From Pseudolabrys sp. (GTDB lineage Bacteria > Pseudomonadota > Alphaproteobacteria > Rhizobiales > Xanthobacteraceae), in assembly GCA_030684935.1 (NCBI GenBank), contig JAUXXH010000008.1, forward strand, positions 28,363-92,362: a stretch of DNA of 64,000 nucleotides, given 5' to 3'. The translations under genes and the position numbers were made by a program. This document shows, in pieces, positions 24,364-32,940 of the stretch (position 1 is the first letter of the stretch; each line of letters opens with the position of its first letter). The notes beneath the pieces were generated by a model. The model was not told the DNA's origin. It made no database searches and saw only the letters and a list, made by a program, of their open reading frames with translations.

Positions 24364-24596
24364 TTGCAGTTCTCCTGAAAGCCACCCACCCGGGTGATCG
24401 TGCGCGCACAGTATTCGTAATCGGCTGGGCGTCTAGTGCAGCAATGCAACACATCGTATTAAGTTGTTGAAAGTATTGTCTAAGTTAAGACTTCTGAATG
24501 ACACTTTGCTGCCATGTTTATATCGACTGCTCGCCGCAGTTCGTATCTTGCAAATACTTTAAAGCTGAGATGAGAACTGGGAACTCCTAAAACGCA
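24364..24596 (-). promoter_or_regulatory. AT-rich promoter region of barrel copy 2
   Basis: A spacer between copy 2 and the terminator of copy 3. It is much richer in A+T than its neighbours (for example 24445-24500 and 24510-24570), as expected for a strong porin promoter. Exact boxes were not assigned. Confidence 0.4.
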
Positions 24597-24624
24597 ACAA
24601 ACCCCGGGGTTGCCCCCGGGGTTT
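24597..24624 (-). terminator. Intrinsic terminator of outer-membrane barrel copy 3
   Basis: AAACCCCGGGG pairs with CCCCGGGGTTT around a short loop. The minus-strand transcript would end in GGGGTTTGTTGCG, so the U-tract is short. It lies about 32 bases past the barrel stop. Confidence 0.75.
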
Positions 24625-24655
24625 GCGATGGTGGAACGGCTGGCGCGGTGTGCGT

Positions 24656-25282
24656 CTAGAAGTGATAGTTGACGCCGAGCCGCAGAATGTTGCTGTCGAA
24701 GCCGTTGTTGAGGCCGGTGGCGATGTAGTTCCGGCTGCCGAGGTCGATGTAGAGATACTCGACCTTGGCCGACCAGTTCGGCGTGATGCCGACCTCCATG
24801 CCGAGGCCGAGCGCCCAGCCGGCCTGCGTCTTGGTCTCGTCAAGACCGGCAATGGTCCCGGTGACGTTGCCGAACGCCAGACCGCCGGTGCCGTAGAACA
24901 GCACGTTGTTCATGGCGTAGCCGATGCGGCCGCGCACCGTGCCGAACCAAGGATTGGAAAACTGGTAGGGCGCGAAGGTCGCCTCGGCGGACGACAGGTT
25001 CAGGTCCGCCTCGGCGCCGAACACCAGGGCGCCGCGCTGCCAGTTGTAGCCGCCCTGCAGGCCGCCGCCGATACCGCTCGGCTTGGCGCCGCTGTTGGAG
25101 ACATCGCCCCAGTTGTAACCGAGGTTGATGCCGGCATAGGGGCCGGCCCAGTTATAGAGACCGGCCGGCGCGGGCGCCGAATAATACGGAGCGGGTCCAC
25201 CCTGCCGGAAATCGGCCGCGGTCGCCGCACCAGCGACAACCGCCATGCTCGCCACCGTCATGGCCATGATCGCTTTGTTCAT
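24656..25282 (-). CDS. Omp25/Omp31-type outer-membrane beta-barrel protein, copy 3
   Basis: A 208-residue paralogue. The signal peptide MNKAIMAMTVASMAVVAGAATAA precedes DFRQG; GLYNWAGPYAGINLGYNWG is the family hallmark and the protein ends in LGVNYHF with terminal Phe. A strong ribosome binding site, GGAGGATACC, precedes the ATG at 25282. It lacks the Cys pair of copies 1 and 2. It is transcribed away from the SDR gene; the 318-base space between is AT-rich around 25375-25500. Confidence 0.9.
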   Translation of the reverse strand: MNKAIMAMTVASMAVVAGAATAADFRQGGPAPYYSAPAPAGLYNWAGPYAGINLGYNWGDVSNSGAKPSGIGGGLQGGYNWQRGALVFGAEADLNLSSAEATFAPYQFSNPWFGTVRGRIGYAMNNVLFYGTGGLAFGNVTGTIAGLDETKTQAGWALGLGMEVGITPNWSAKVEYLYIDLGSRNYIATGLNNGFDSNILRLGVNYHF

Positions 25283-25600
25283 CGGTATCCTCCACTTGAT
25301 CCCGGCGTTGCGCTGTTGGCGCGCGACGCGGTAACCGCCTGCTCAGACTTTCGCGCAGCGGCGAAAGCGTGACATTTTAGTGGAAGCTTTATCGCGCCCT
25401 TTACGTTAAGCGGGTATGAATCCTTAAGTATTCGAACGTGGTCAGCCTTTGTTACGCTTAAGGAAGTCTTATTGCGCCGCGATCGTTGTTATTTTCATTT
25501 ACCATGTCCCCTCACGATGCATTCACTATAATGCCGGGACCGCGGGGAAGACCCGCAATGACAGAAGCCGTCGTGGCGGCGTAAAACAATCCGGCAAGAC
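25283..25600. promoter_or_regulatory. Divergent promoter region between barrel copy 3 and the SDR gene
   Basis: 318 bases with no gene. The middle part (about 25375-25510) is AT-rich, with TTTATCGCGCCCTTTACGTTAAG and CTTAAGTATTCG; it most likely carries the barrel promoter. The last 60 bases (ATGCCGGGACCGCGGGGAAGACCCGCAATG) look like the degenerate end of a palindromic repeat. Confidence 0.4.
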
Positions 25601-26380
25601 ATGGCGATGACCGACAGCAACACTCACCGATCGCCGCGCACGGCGCTGATTACCGGCGCGGGGCGCCGCATCGGCCGCGCCATTGCGCTGGCGCTCGCCG
25701 ATACCGGTTATGCGGTGGTGCTGCATGCGCATCGCTCGCGCGCCGAGGCCGAGCAGGTGGCGGCGGACATCATGGCGAAGGGCGGGCGCGCCAGTGTGGT
25801 GCTGGCCGATCTCGCCGATTCCGAGGCGGTGAGGGGCATTGTACCGGCCGCCGCCGCGCTGGGGCCGCTGACGCTTCTGGTCAACAGCGCCAGCGAGTTC
25901 AATTTCGACGATATCGCGACCCTCGAACGCGACAGCTTCAACCGCGCCATGGCGGTTAATCTGGCGGCGCCCTTGTTTCTGGCCCAGGCCTTCGCGGCGC
26001 AGGCGCCCGACGGCGCCGACGCCTCGATCGTCAATGTGGTGGACCAGCGCGTGCTCAAGCCGACGCCGCGCTTTCTCTCTTACGCGCTCAGCAAGAGCGC
26101 GCTGCACAGCGCAACGGTGATGCTGGCGCAGGGGCTGGCGCCGAAGCTGCGGGTCAATGCCGTGGCACCCGGACCGACGCTGCCGAGCCCACGCCAGACC
26201 GACGCGCAATTCGCCGCGCAGGCCGCGACTTTGCCGCTGCAGCAGGGCCCGTCGCCGGACGATGTCGCCGCCGCGGTGCTGTATCTGGCGCAGGCCCGCA
26301 GCGTCACCGGCGTCACCATCCCTGTCGACGGCGGCCAGCATGTTGCCTGGCGCACCGCCGACAGCGATGTGGCGGAATAG
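25601..26380 (+). CDS. SDR-family oxidoreductase, pteridine reductase-like
   Basis: A 259-residue short-chain dehydrogenase/reductase. The NADPH-binding [13 protein letters not shown] (residues about 18-30) with an Arg after the glycine pair, followed by [10 protein letters not shown], is characteristic of the FolM/pteridine-reductase branch, which reduces dihydrobiopterin/dihydromonapterin. NSASEF replaces the usual NNAG, as in that branch. The catalytic Tyr and Lys are in [12 protein letters not shown] 25601 is the first Met; a second at 25607. The gene is close to uvrC (23 bases) and may be cotranscribed. Confidence 0.82.
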   Translation: MAMTDSNTHRSPRTALITGAGRRIGRAIALALADTGYAVVLHAHRSRAEAEQVAADIMAKGGRASVVLADLADSEAVRGIVPAAAALGPLTLLVNSASEFNFDDIATLERDSFNRAMAVNLAAPLFLAQAFAAQAPDGADASIVNVVDQRVLKPTPRFLSYALSKSALHSATVMLAQGLAPKLRVNAVAPGPTLPSPRQTDAQFAAQAATLPLQQGPSPDDVAAAVLYLAQARSVTGVTIPVDGGQHVAWRTADSDVAE

Positions 26381-26403
26381 ACCCGCGGCACTATCTTTCC
26401 CCC

Positions 26404-28593
26404 ATGAACGGCCCGCCCAAAGACCTCGAACCGGCCGACGACCTCCGCGAGGAGGACGACGAGTCGTCGCTGCCCGAACTGGAACTGACCGACGCGCCGG
26501 CCGGGTCGCTGACTGCCGGCCGCTCGGCGATCGCGCGCTTTGCCAAGCTGGCGCCGCGGGCCCCTGGCGTCTACCGCATGATCGATGCCAACGGCGACGT
26601 GCTCTACGTCGGCAAGGCCAAGAACATCCGCAAACGGGTGATCGCCTATACGCGCCCGGCCGGCTACGACAACCGCATCGCCCGCATGATCGCCGGCACC
26701 GTGACGATGGAATTCGTCTCGACCTCGACCGAAACCGAAGCGCTGCTGCTCGAAGCCAATCTGATCAAGCGGCTGCGGCCGCGCTTCAACGTGCTGATGC
26801 GCGACGACAAGTCGTTTCCCTACATCATGATCACGTCGGATCACTGGGCGCCGCAGATCCTCAAGCATCGTGGTGCGCGCACGCGGCCGGGGCACTATTA
26901 CGGGCCCTTCGCCAATGCCGGCGCGGTCAACCGCACGGTCAATGCGTTGCAGCGGGCATTTCTTTTGCGGTCGTGCTCGGACTCGTTCTTCGAGTCGCGG
27001 ACGCGGCCCTGTCTGCTGCACCAGATCAAGCGCTGCGCGGCGCCGTGTACCGGCGAGATCGATTTCGCCGGTTACACCGCGCTGGTCCGCGAGGCCAATG
27101 ACTTTCTGTCCGGGCGCAGCCGCGCCGTGCAGCAGGAACTGGCGGCGGAAATGGATACGGCGTCGTCGGCGCTCGATTTCGAGCGCGCCGCGATCTACCG
27201 CGACCGGCTGGCGGCGCTGTCGGCGATCCAGTCGCACCAAGGCATCAATCCGCGCAACGTGGAGGAGGCCGACGTGTTCGCCGTGCACCAGGCCGGCGGC
27301 TACACCTGCGTCGAGGTGTTCTTCTTCCGCACCGGCCAGAACTGGGGCAACCGTGCCTATTTCCCCAAGGCCGACCGCTCGCTGTCGGCGCCCGAAGTGC
27401 TGAGCGCCTTCATGGCGCAGTTCTATGACGACAAGCCGCCGCCGCGGCTGATGCTGGTGTCGCACGATTTCGAGGAGCGCGAGTTGCTGGCCGAGGCGCT
27501 GTGCATCAAGGCCGGCCGCAAGGTCGAAATCAGCATGCCGCAGCGCGGCGAGCGCAAGGAACTGGTTGAGCACGCGCTGACCAACGGACGCGAGGCGCTG
27601 GCGCGCAAGCTGGCCGATACCTCGTCGCAGCAGCGGCTGCTCAAGGCGCTGACCGAAACCTTTGGCCTGCCGCGCGAGCCGCGCCGCATCGAGGTCTACG
27701 ACAACAGCCATATCGCCGGCACCAATGCGGTCGGCGCCATGGTGGTGGCGGGGCCGGAGGGTTTCCGCAAGAACCAGTACCGCAAGTTCAACATCCGCTC
27801 GGCCGAACTGGCGCCGGGCGACGACTACGGCATGTTGCGCGAGGTGTTGCAGCGGCGCTTCAAGCGGCTGCTGAAGGACGAGCCGCGCGAGGCTGCTTTA
27901 CCCTCTCCCCTTGTGGGAGAGGGTGGCGATCTTTCTTCTTCACCTCCCCCCTTGAGGGGGAGGTCGGCTGCCGAAGGCAGCCGGGTGGGGGGTGAGCCGT
28001 TGGCGCAGAGTCTCGAAGACACCCCCCTCCCAATACCTACCCCGCAAGGGGGGCGGGAAGAGGTTGTTTCGGGCGAGGCGGCAATCGCACCGCCCGACGG
28101 CCCCGAGCCGATCGACTTCGACGCCGACGACGCCACCTGGCCCGACCTGCTGCTGATCGACGGCGGGCAGGGGCAATTGAAGGTCGCGACCGAGGTGCTG
28201 GCCGAACTGGGGCTGCATTATCTGCCGGTGGTGTCCATCGCCAAGGGCCTGGACCGCGAGGCCGGCCGCGAAACCTTCTTCATGCCCGGGCGCACGCCGT
28301 TCAAGCTGCCGCCGCGCGATCCGCTGCTGTACTTTGTCGAGCGCATGCGCGACGAGGCGCATCGTTTCGCCATCGGCTCGCACCGGGCGCGACGCAAGAA
28401 GGACATCCGCGAGGCCGGCTTGCAGGAAATCGCCGGCGTCGGGCCGACGCGCAAGCGCGCGCTGCTGCGCCATTTCGGCACCCTGAAAGCCATCGAGCGG
28501 GCGAGCCTCCCCGATCTGGCGCAGGTGCCGGGAATCAGTGCGGAGACGGCGCGAAAGATCTATGAGTTCTTCCACGAAAAGGCGGCGCAGTAA
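26404..28593 (+). CDS. uvrC: Excinuclease ABC subunit C with an in-frame repeat insertion
   Basis: A 729-residue UvrC, longer than most (about 610-680 residues). Order of domains: GIY-YIG nuclease (PGVYRMI and [13 protein letters not shown], about 52-140), UVR domain binding UvrB ([17 protein letters not shown], about 255-275), the RNase-H-like C-terminal nuclease ([20 protein letters not shown] and later [11 protein letters not shown]), and two helix-hairpin-helix motifs ([17 protein letters not shown] and [18 protein letters not shown]). Residues about 499-552 are encoded by a palindromic repeat element inserted between the two halves of the nuclease domain, in a loop before the [10 protein letters not shown] strand. 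The frame stays open, so the gene is probably functional. The start is ATG 26404. Confidence 0.95.
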   Translation: MNGPPKDLEPADDLREEDDESSLPELELTDAPAGSLTAGRSAIARFAKLAPRAPGVYRMIDANGDVLYVGKAKNIRKRVIAYTRPAGYDNRIARMIAGTVTMEFVSTSTETEALLLEANLIKRLRPRFNVLMRDDKSFPYIMITSDHWAPQILKHRGARTRPGHYYGPFANAGAVNRTVNALQRAFLLRSCSDSFFESRTRPCLLHQIKRCAAPCTGEIDFAGYTALVREANDFLSGRSRAVQQELAAEMDTASSALDFERAAIYRDRLAALSAIQSHQGINPRNVEEADVFAVHQAGGYTCVEVFFFRTGQNWGNRAYFPKADRSLSAPEVLSAFMAQFYDDKPPPRLMLVSHDFEERELLAEALCIKAGRKVEISMPQRGERKELVEHALTNGREALARKLADTSSQQRLLKALTETFGLPREPRRIEVYDNSHIAGTNAVGAMVVAGPEGFRKNQYRKFNIRSAELAPGDDYGMLREVLQRRFKRLLKDEPREAALPSPLVGEGGDLSSSPPPLRGRSAAEGSRVGGEPLAQSLEDTPLPIPTPQGGREEVVSGEAAIAPPDGPEPIDFDADDATWPDLLLIDGGQGQLKVATEVLAELGLHYLPVVSIAKGLDREAGRETFFMPGRTPFKLPPRDPLLYFVERMRDEAHRFAIGSHRARRKKDIREAGLQEIAGVGPTRKRALLRHFGTLKAIERASLPDLAQVPGISAETARKIYEFFHEKAAQ
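27900..28058 (+). repeat. Palindromic repeat element inside uvrC
   Basis: Within the coding frame: ACCCTCTCCCCTTGTGGGAGAGGGT (27899-27923, palindrome), then the CCCTCCCC-family half-element from 27940 (ACCTCCCCC/GGGGGAGGT, CGGCTGCCGAAGGCAGCCG, GGTGGGGGG) and a degenerate inverted half (CCCCCCTCCC...GGGGGGCGGG). It encodes [11 protein letters not shown] and later [18 protein letters not shown]. The reading frame of the conserved half is the same as in the two copies inside uvrB. Confidence 0.85.
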
Positions 28594-28615
28594 CGGCGGC
28601 GACAGGGGAGCGGGC

Positions 28616-29506
28616 ATGATCATCAACCGTCAGGAAGACGTCACCGACGTGGTCGTCGACGCCTTCAAGAATACCGAGAACCCGCGCACCCGGGAGATCC
28701 TGCAGTCGCTGGTCAGGCATCTGCATGCGTTTGCCCGCGACGTGCGGCTGACCGAGGAGGAATTCCAGACGGCGACGCAATATATCGCCCGGCTCGGCCA
28801 GCTCACCAACGCGACGCACAACGAGGTCGTGCTAATGTCCGGGTCGCTCGGCTTCTCGACGCTGATCTGTCTGCTCAACAACGGCAACAACGGCCAGACC
28901 GAAACCACGGCCAATCTGCTCGGGCCGTTCTGGCGGCTGAACTCGCCGCGCACCGAGAGCGGCGGTTCGATCGTGCGCTCGCCGACGCCGGGGCCGGCGC
29001 TGTTCGTCAATTGCTGGGTCAAGGACCAGAGCGGCCAGCCGATCGCCGGCGCCGAAATCGATGTCTGGCATTCGTCGCCGGACGGTCTTTACGAGCAGCA
29101 GGATCCCCATCAGGCCGACATGAACCTGCGCGGCAAGTTTACCACCGATGCGCAGGGCCACTTCGCCTTCCGCAGCGTCAAGCCCGCCGGCTATCCGATT
29201 CCCATCGACGGGCCGGTGGGCGACCTGGTGCGCGCCACCGGCCGTCATCACTACCGTCCCGCGCATCTGCACTTTCTGATCCTGAAGGACGGCTTCAAGA
29301 CGCTGATTTCGCAGATCTACGTCAATGACGACGAAAAGCTCGAGACCGATGTCCAGTTCGGCGTCACCCGCGCGCTGGTCGGGAACTATGTCCGCCATGA
29401 CGGCGGCGCGCCCGCGTCCGATGTCAGCGGCGAATGGTATTCGCTGGATCAGACTTTCGTCATGGAGCCGGGCGTCAGCAAGCTGCCGAAAGCGCCCATT
29501 CAGTAG
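28616..29506 (+). CDS. Intradiol ring-cleavage dioxygenase (catechol/hydroxyquinol 1,2-dioxygenase type)
   Basis: A 296-residue non-haem Fe(III) dioxygenase that opens catechol- or hydroxyquinol-type rings between the hydroxyls. The N-terminal helical Dioxygenase_N domain (residues about 15-90) is followed by NLLGPFWR and the catalytic barrel. The four iron ligands are visible: Tyr159 (DGLYEQQ), Tyr213 (HHYRPAH), His217 and His219 (AHLHF). ATG 28616 has GGGGAG upstream. It starts 22 bases after uvrC. Substrate cannot be fixed; the N-terminal domain and length favour hydroxyquinol or catechol over protocatechuate. Confidence 0.9.
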   Translation: MIINRQEDVTDVVVDAFKNTENPRTREILQSLVRHLHAFARDVRLTEEEFQTATQYIARLGQLTNATHNEVVLMSGSLGFSTLICLLNNGNNGQTETTANLLGPFWRLNSPRTESGGSIVRSPTPGPALFVNCWVKDQSGQPIAGAEIDVWHSSPDGLYEQQDPHQADMNLRGKFTTDAQGHFAFRSVKPAGYPIPIDGPVGDLVRATGRHHYRPAHLHFLILKDGFKTLISQIYVNDDEKLETDVQFGVTRALVGNYVRHDGGAPASDVSGEWYSLDQTFVMEPGVSKLPKAPIQ

Positions 29507-29570
29507 GCGGGGGCAAATGTGACGGCCGCCGCGGTTGACCTTGCCGCCGCCGCGGTGTTCTTTGGCGCGC

Positions 29571-30176
29571 ATGAATGCCATGGATTCCAGCCGGCTGCCG
29601 GCGCATTCGCTCGCGCTGCCCAATCTGTTGACCTATGCCCGCATCGCCGCCGTTCCGGTGGTGGTGGGCCTGTTGTATTGGGAAAATATCTTCAACGGCG
29701 GGCTGTGGCTGCGCTGGGTGGCGCTGGCGGTATTCATTGCCGCCGGCGTGACCGACATTCTCGATGGTTATCTGGCCCGCATGTGGGGCCAGCAATCCGC
29801 GCTCGGCCGCATGCTCGACCCGATCGCCGACAAGCTGCTGGTGGCGTCCTGTCTGCTGATGCTGGCGGCGGAGGAAACCATCCGCGGCTGGACGCTGATC
29901 GCCGCGGTCATCATCCTGTGCCGCGAGATTCTGGTGTCGGGTCTGCGCGAGTTCCTTGCCGAGTTGCGGGTCGGCGTGCCGGTCACCAGCCTGGCCAAGT
30001 GGAAGACCGTCGGCCAGCTTGTCGCCATCGGCTTTCTGATTGCCGGCGAGGCGGGCCAGAAGGTGCTGCCCGTTACCATCGAAATCGGCATCGGCCTGCT
30101 GTGGCTGTCGGCGCTGCTGACGCTCTACACCGGCTGGGACTACATGCGCGCCAGCCTGCGCTACATGGTGGATTAA
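29571..30176 (+). CDS. pgsA: CDP-diacylglycerol-glycerol-3-phosphate 3-phosphatidyltransferase
   Basis: A 201-residue inner-membrane enzyme making phosphatidylglycerol phosphate. The CDP-alcohol phosphotransferase motif is complete: DILDGYLARMWG and then GRMLDPIADKLL, with four Asp that bind metals. Several hydrophobic helices follow. Start ATG 29571 (MNAMDSSRLP); an inner ATG at 29580 is possible. moaD begins four bases after its stop, so the two are likely translationally coupled. Confidence 0.93.
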   Translation: MNAMDSSRLPAHSLALPNLLTYARIAAVPVVVGLLYWENIFNGGLWLRWVALAVFIAAGVTDILDGYLARMWGQQSALGRMLDPIADKLLVASCLLMLAAEETIRGWTLIAAVIILCREILVSGLREFLAELRVGVPVTSLAKWKTVGQLVAIGFLIAGEAGQKVLPVTIEIGIGLLWLSALLTLYTGWDYMRASLRYMVD

Positions 30177-30180
30177 AGCT

Positions 30181-30438
30181 GTGACCATCACCCTTCGCTA
30201 TTTCGCCTGGGTGCGCGAGCGGATAGGCAAGCCCGATGAAGTCGTCGAGGTTCCGGCCGGCATCGGCACGGTCGGCGAACTGATGACGTGGCTGGCCTCG
30301 CGCGGCGAGGAATATGCGCACGCCTTCGAGAACCCGGCAATCATCCGCGCCGCCATCGACCGCAGCCACGTCAAGGCGCAGGCGCCGATCGGCTCCGCCC
30401 GCGAGATCGCCTTCTTCCCGCCGATGACGGGGGGGTAG
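30181..30438 (+). CDS. moaD: Molybdopterin synthase sulfur carrier subunit MoaD
   Basis: An 85-residue ubiquitin-fold sulfur carrier. The C terminus ends in MTGG; the terminal Gly-Gly is thiocarboxylated and donates sulfur to molybdopterin precursor. TITLRYFAWVRERIGKPDEV is the typical N terminus. The GTG start lies four bases after pgsA. It acts with MoaE, encoded 99 bases downstream. Confidence 0.93.
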   Translation: MTITLRYFAWVRERIGKPDEVVEVPAGIGTVGELMTWLASRGEEYAHAFENPAIIRAAIDRSHVKAQAPIGSAREIAFFPPMTGG

Positions 30439-30449
30439 ATTCTTCTCTT

Positions 30450-30471
30450 CACCTCCCCCAAGGGGAGAGGG
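30450..30471. repeat. Degenerate half palindromic element between moaD and moaE
   Basis: ACCTCCCCCAAGGGGAGAGGGAGT is a single, worn hairpin of the CCCTCCCC family, lacking the rest of the element. It lies in the moaD-moaE spacer. Confidence 0.5.
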
Positions 30472-30537
30472 AGTCCGGCCATGCTTCCTGGTGAGGCGGA
30501 ATTTTCCAACTTGCGGGAAAGGCGCTACATTCCCCCC

Positions 30538-31026
30538 ATGACCCCACTCACCACCGTCCGCATCCAGCGAGAGGGCTTCGATGCTTCAGCCGAGGCGGCG
30601 CGGCTGACGCGCGGCCGCACCGACATCGGCGCACTGGTGACCTTCACCGGCATCTGCCGCGGCGCCGAGGCCGGCGAGCCGATCGAGGCGCTGACGCTCG
30701 AGCATTATCCCGGCATGGCCGAAGCCGAGATCGAGCGCCACGTCGCGGAAGCCGTCGCGCGCTGGCCGCTGATGGGCGTCACCGTGATCCACCGCTACGG
30801 CCGCATCGCACCGGGCGAGGACATCATGATGGTGGCCGCCGCCTCGTCGCACCGCGAAGCGGCCTTTTCCGCCGCCGAATTCCTGATGGATTATCTCAAG
30901 ACCCGCGCGCCGTTCTGGAAACAGGTCGAAAAGGCCGGGGCGACCGGCTGGGTCGAGGCCAAGGCGGCCGACGACAGCGCCGCCGAACGCTGGGCCAAGG
31001 CGGCCGGCCGTGACGCTGCCGAATAG
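30538..31026 (+). CDS. moaE: Molybdopterin synthase catalytic subunit MoaE
   Basis: A 162-residue catalytic subunit that converts cyclic pyranopterin monophosphate to molybdopterin. GALVTFTGICRG, LTLEHYPGMAEAEI, VIHRYGRIAPGEDIMMVA and LMDYLKTRAPFWKQVE (active-site Lys region) are canonical. ATG 30538 is preferred over in-frame codons further upstream. The C terminus has a short Ala/Asp-rich extension. Partner of MoaD. Confidence 0.95.
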   Translation: MTPLTTVRIQREGFDASAEAARLTRGRTDIGALVTFTGICRGAEAGEPIEALTLEHYPGMAEAEIERHVAEAVARWPLMGVTVIHRYGRIAPGEDIMMVAAASSHREAAFSAAEFLMDYLKTRAPFWKQVEKAGATGWVEAKAADDSAAERWAKAAGRDAAE

Positions 31027-31078
31027 CGGCGCGGCACGGAGAGTGTGGTAGGCTCTCCCCAGGTTGGCCGAGGGCAAC

Positions 31079-32032
31079 ATGATTCCGGCACTGATGGCAG
31101 CGGTGGCGGTTCTTGCGCTGGGCGGCGCTCCGGCGCCGGCCGCGCAGGTGTCCTATTACGAGGTGACACGCGGCGCGCACCCGCACGATGTCGCGCCGGC
31201 GCCGGATGGTCACGTCTGGTACACGGCGCAGCATCAGGGCGCGGTCGGCATCCTCGATCCCAAGACCCGCAAGGTGTCGCAGATACCGCTCGGCGAAGGC
31301 TCTCTGCCGCATGGTGTCATCGTCGGGCCGGATCGCGCGGCCTGGGTCACCGACAGCGGTCTGAACGCGGTCGTTCGCGTCGATCCCGTCACCAGGGCGG
31401 TCACGCTTTTCAAGCTGCCGGCGAATTTTCCCGACGCCAATCTCAACACCGCCACCTTCGACCGCAAGGGCATGCTCTGGTTCACCGGACAGAGCGGCGT
31501 CTATGGCCGCGTCGATCCGGCGACCGGCAAGGTCGAGGCCTGGAAAGCGCCGAAGGGCGTCGGTCCCTACGGCATCACCACCACGCCGAACGGCGATGTC
31601 TGGTATGCCTCGCTGGCCGGCGATCACATCGCCAAGATCGACACCGTCAGCGGCGACGCCCTGATGGTGCCGCCGCCGAAGCCCGGCGTCGGGCCGCGCC
31701 GCATCTGGTCGGATTCCAGGGGCCTGCTCTGGGTCAGTTTCTGGACGACCGGCGAAGTGGCGCGCTTCGATCCCGCCAGCAAGGTGTGGAAGGTGTGGAG
31801 CCTGCCGAACAGCAAGCAGGGCTGCTACGCCGTCTATGTCGACGAGAAAGACAAGGTCTGGCTCACCGACTTCAGCCAGAATGCGATCCTGCGGTTCGAT
31901 CCGGTAAGCGAAAAGTTCGAGAGCTTCGCCAGCAACAAGCGCAACGCATCGGTGCGCCAGATTCTCGGCCGGCCCGGCGAATTGTGGGGCGCCGAATCCG
32001 GCACCGACCGGCTGGTGGTGGTGCGCGAATGA
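31079..32032 (+). CDS. Virginiamycin B lyase-like beta-propeller protein
   Basis: A 317-residue secreted protein (signal MIPALMAAVAVLALGGAPAPAA, then QVSYYE). It has repeated blades of the Vgb/SMP-30 type: PHDVAPAPDGHVWYTA, PHGVIVGPDRAAWVTD, PYGITTTPNGDVWYAS, PRRIWSDSRGLLWVSF, CYAVYVDEKDKVWLTD and VRQILGRPGELWGAE, about seven in all. The family includes streptogramin lyase, but most homologues of this type have unknown substrates. It overlaps the next gene by four bases. Confidence 0.85.
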   Translation: MIPALMAAVAVLALGGAPAPAAQVSYYEVTRGAHPHDVAPAPDGHVWYTAQHQGAVGILDPKTRKVSQIPLGEGSLPHGVIVGPDRAAWVTDSGLNAVVRVDPVTRAVTLFKLPANFPDANLNTATFDRKGMLWFTGQSGVYGRVDPATGKVEAWKAPKGVGPYGITTTPNGDVWYASLAGDHIAKIDTVSGDALMVPPPKPGVGPRRIWSDSRGLLWVSFWTTGEVARFDPASKVWKVWSLPNSKQGCYAVYVDEKDKVWLTDFSQNAILRFDPVSEKFESFASNKRNASVRQILGRPGELWGAESGTDRLVVVRE

Positions 32033-32805
32033 GCGTCTCGCGCCGCCACGTGCTGGGACTGCTCGCCGGCGGCGCGGCGCTGGCGGCCGGCATGCGCCCG
32101 GTCGGCGCGGCGCCGTCGCGCATCGGCACGCTGATCGCCGCGGCGGAGCCGCTGCCGACTTTCGCGCAGCGCATCGCCTTCATCTCGCATGCGCTGCTCG
32201 GCACGCCGTACCGCGGCTTCACGTTGATCGGCGGTCCGGACAGCCCCGAGCAATTCGTTGTGCGCGACGATTGCTTCGACTGCGTGACCTACTGTGAGAC
32301 CGTGCTGGCAGCCGCCATCGCGCGCAAGCCGGACGGCTATGAGGCCGCCTTGCGCCGTATGCGCTATCGCGGCGGCCGCATCGACTGGCGCGAGCGCAAT
32401 CACTATTTCTCGGAGTGGAGCGAAAACAATATCGCCAATCGCCTGGTGCGGCCGGTGTTCGTGCCGGGCGCGGTCCAGACCGACAAGCCGCTCGGCTGGA
32501 TGCCGGAACTGGGCGAACGGCGCATGACGCTGTCGGCGGTGCCGCGCGCCAGCCTGCTGGCGCACCGCGACCGGCTGGCGAGCGGCGACATCATCGGCTT
32601 TGTATCGGAGCGGCCGAAGCTCGACTTCTTCCACACCGGCTTTGTCGTGGTCGGCGGCGATGGCGGGCTGTGGCTGCGTCACGCATCGAAGAGCAAACGC
32701 CGCGTGCTCGACGAACCGCTGGTGCGCTTCCTCGATGCCACCCGCGTCCGCACGGTGACGCTGCTGCGGGCGGAAGAGGGAAGGGCGGAGGAGATGATTG
32801 CGTGA
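32029..32805 (+). CDS. DUF1460 protein, N-acetylmuramoyl-L-alanine amidase-like (NlpC/P60 superfamily)
   Basis: A 258-residue exported protein. A twin-arginine-type leader SRRHVLGLLAGGAALAAG is visible near the N terminus, so Tat export is possible. The probable active-site Cys is in DDCFDCVTYCET (the Cys of FDCVT), and the His in FHTGFVV. DUF1460 proteins cleave peptidoglycan peptides or amides. Its ATG at 32029 overlaps the stop of the propeller gene (ATGA), so the two are translationally coupled and may work together in the periplasm. Confidence 0.82.
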   Translation: MSVSRRHVLGLLAGGAALAAGMRPVGAAPSRIGTLIAAAEPLPTFAQRIAFISHALLGTPYRGFTLIGGPDSPEQFVVRDDCFDCVTYCETVLAAAIARKPDGYEAALRRMRYRGGRIDWRERNHYFSEWSENNIANRLVRPVFVPGAVQTDKPLGWMPELGERRMTLSAVPRASLLAHRDRLASGDIIGFVSERPKLDFFHTGFVVVGGDGGLWLRHASKSKRRVLDEPLVRFLDATRVRTVTLLRAEEGRAEEMIA

Positions 32806-32823
32806 GGTGCGGGCTTCGCCGTT

Positions 32824-32910
32824 GTCATGGCCGGGCTTGTCCCGGCCATCTCGCTTAGGCGCGCACAGTACTTATCTAAGCGGGGTCACCGGGACAAGCC
32901 CGGTGACGAC
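32824..32910. repeat. Inverted palindromic repeat pair, downstream of the DUF1460 gene
   Basis: ATGGCCGGGCTTGTCCCGGCCAT and TCACCGGGACAAGCCCGGTGA are two related hairpins in inverse orientation, separated by a spacer of about 40 bases (32851-32885). This is the GTCATGGCCGGG family, different from the CCCTCCCC family; further copies lie at 60346-60462 and 61018-61136. Confidence 0.7.
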
Positions 32911-32940
32911 AAAGCGAAGCCATACGTCGACGCGAAAGCG

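Noticed and set aside
27900..28058. uvrC as a disrupted pseudogene
   Set aside because: The inserted element is a multiple of three with no stop, and both flanking halves of the nuclease domain and the HhH region are intact.
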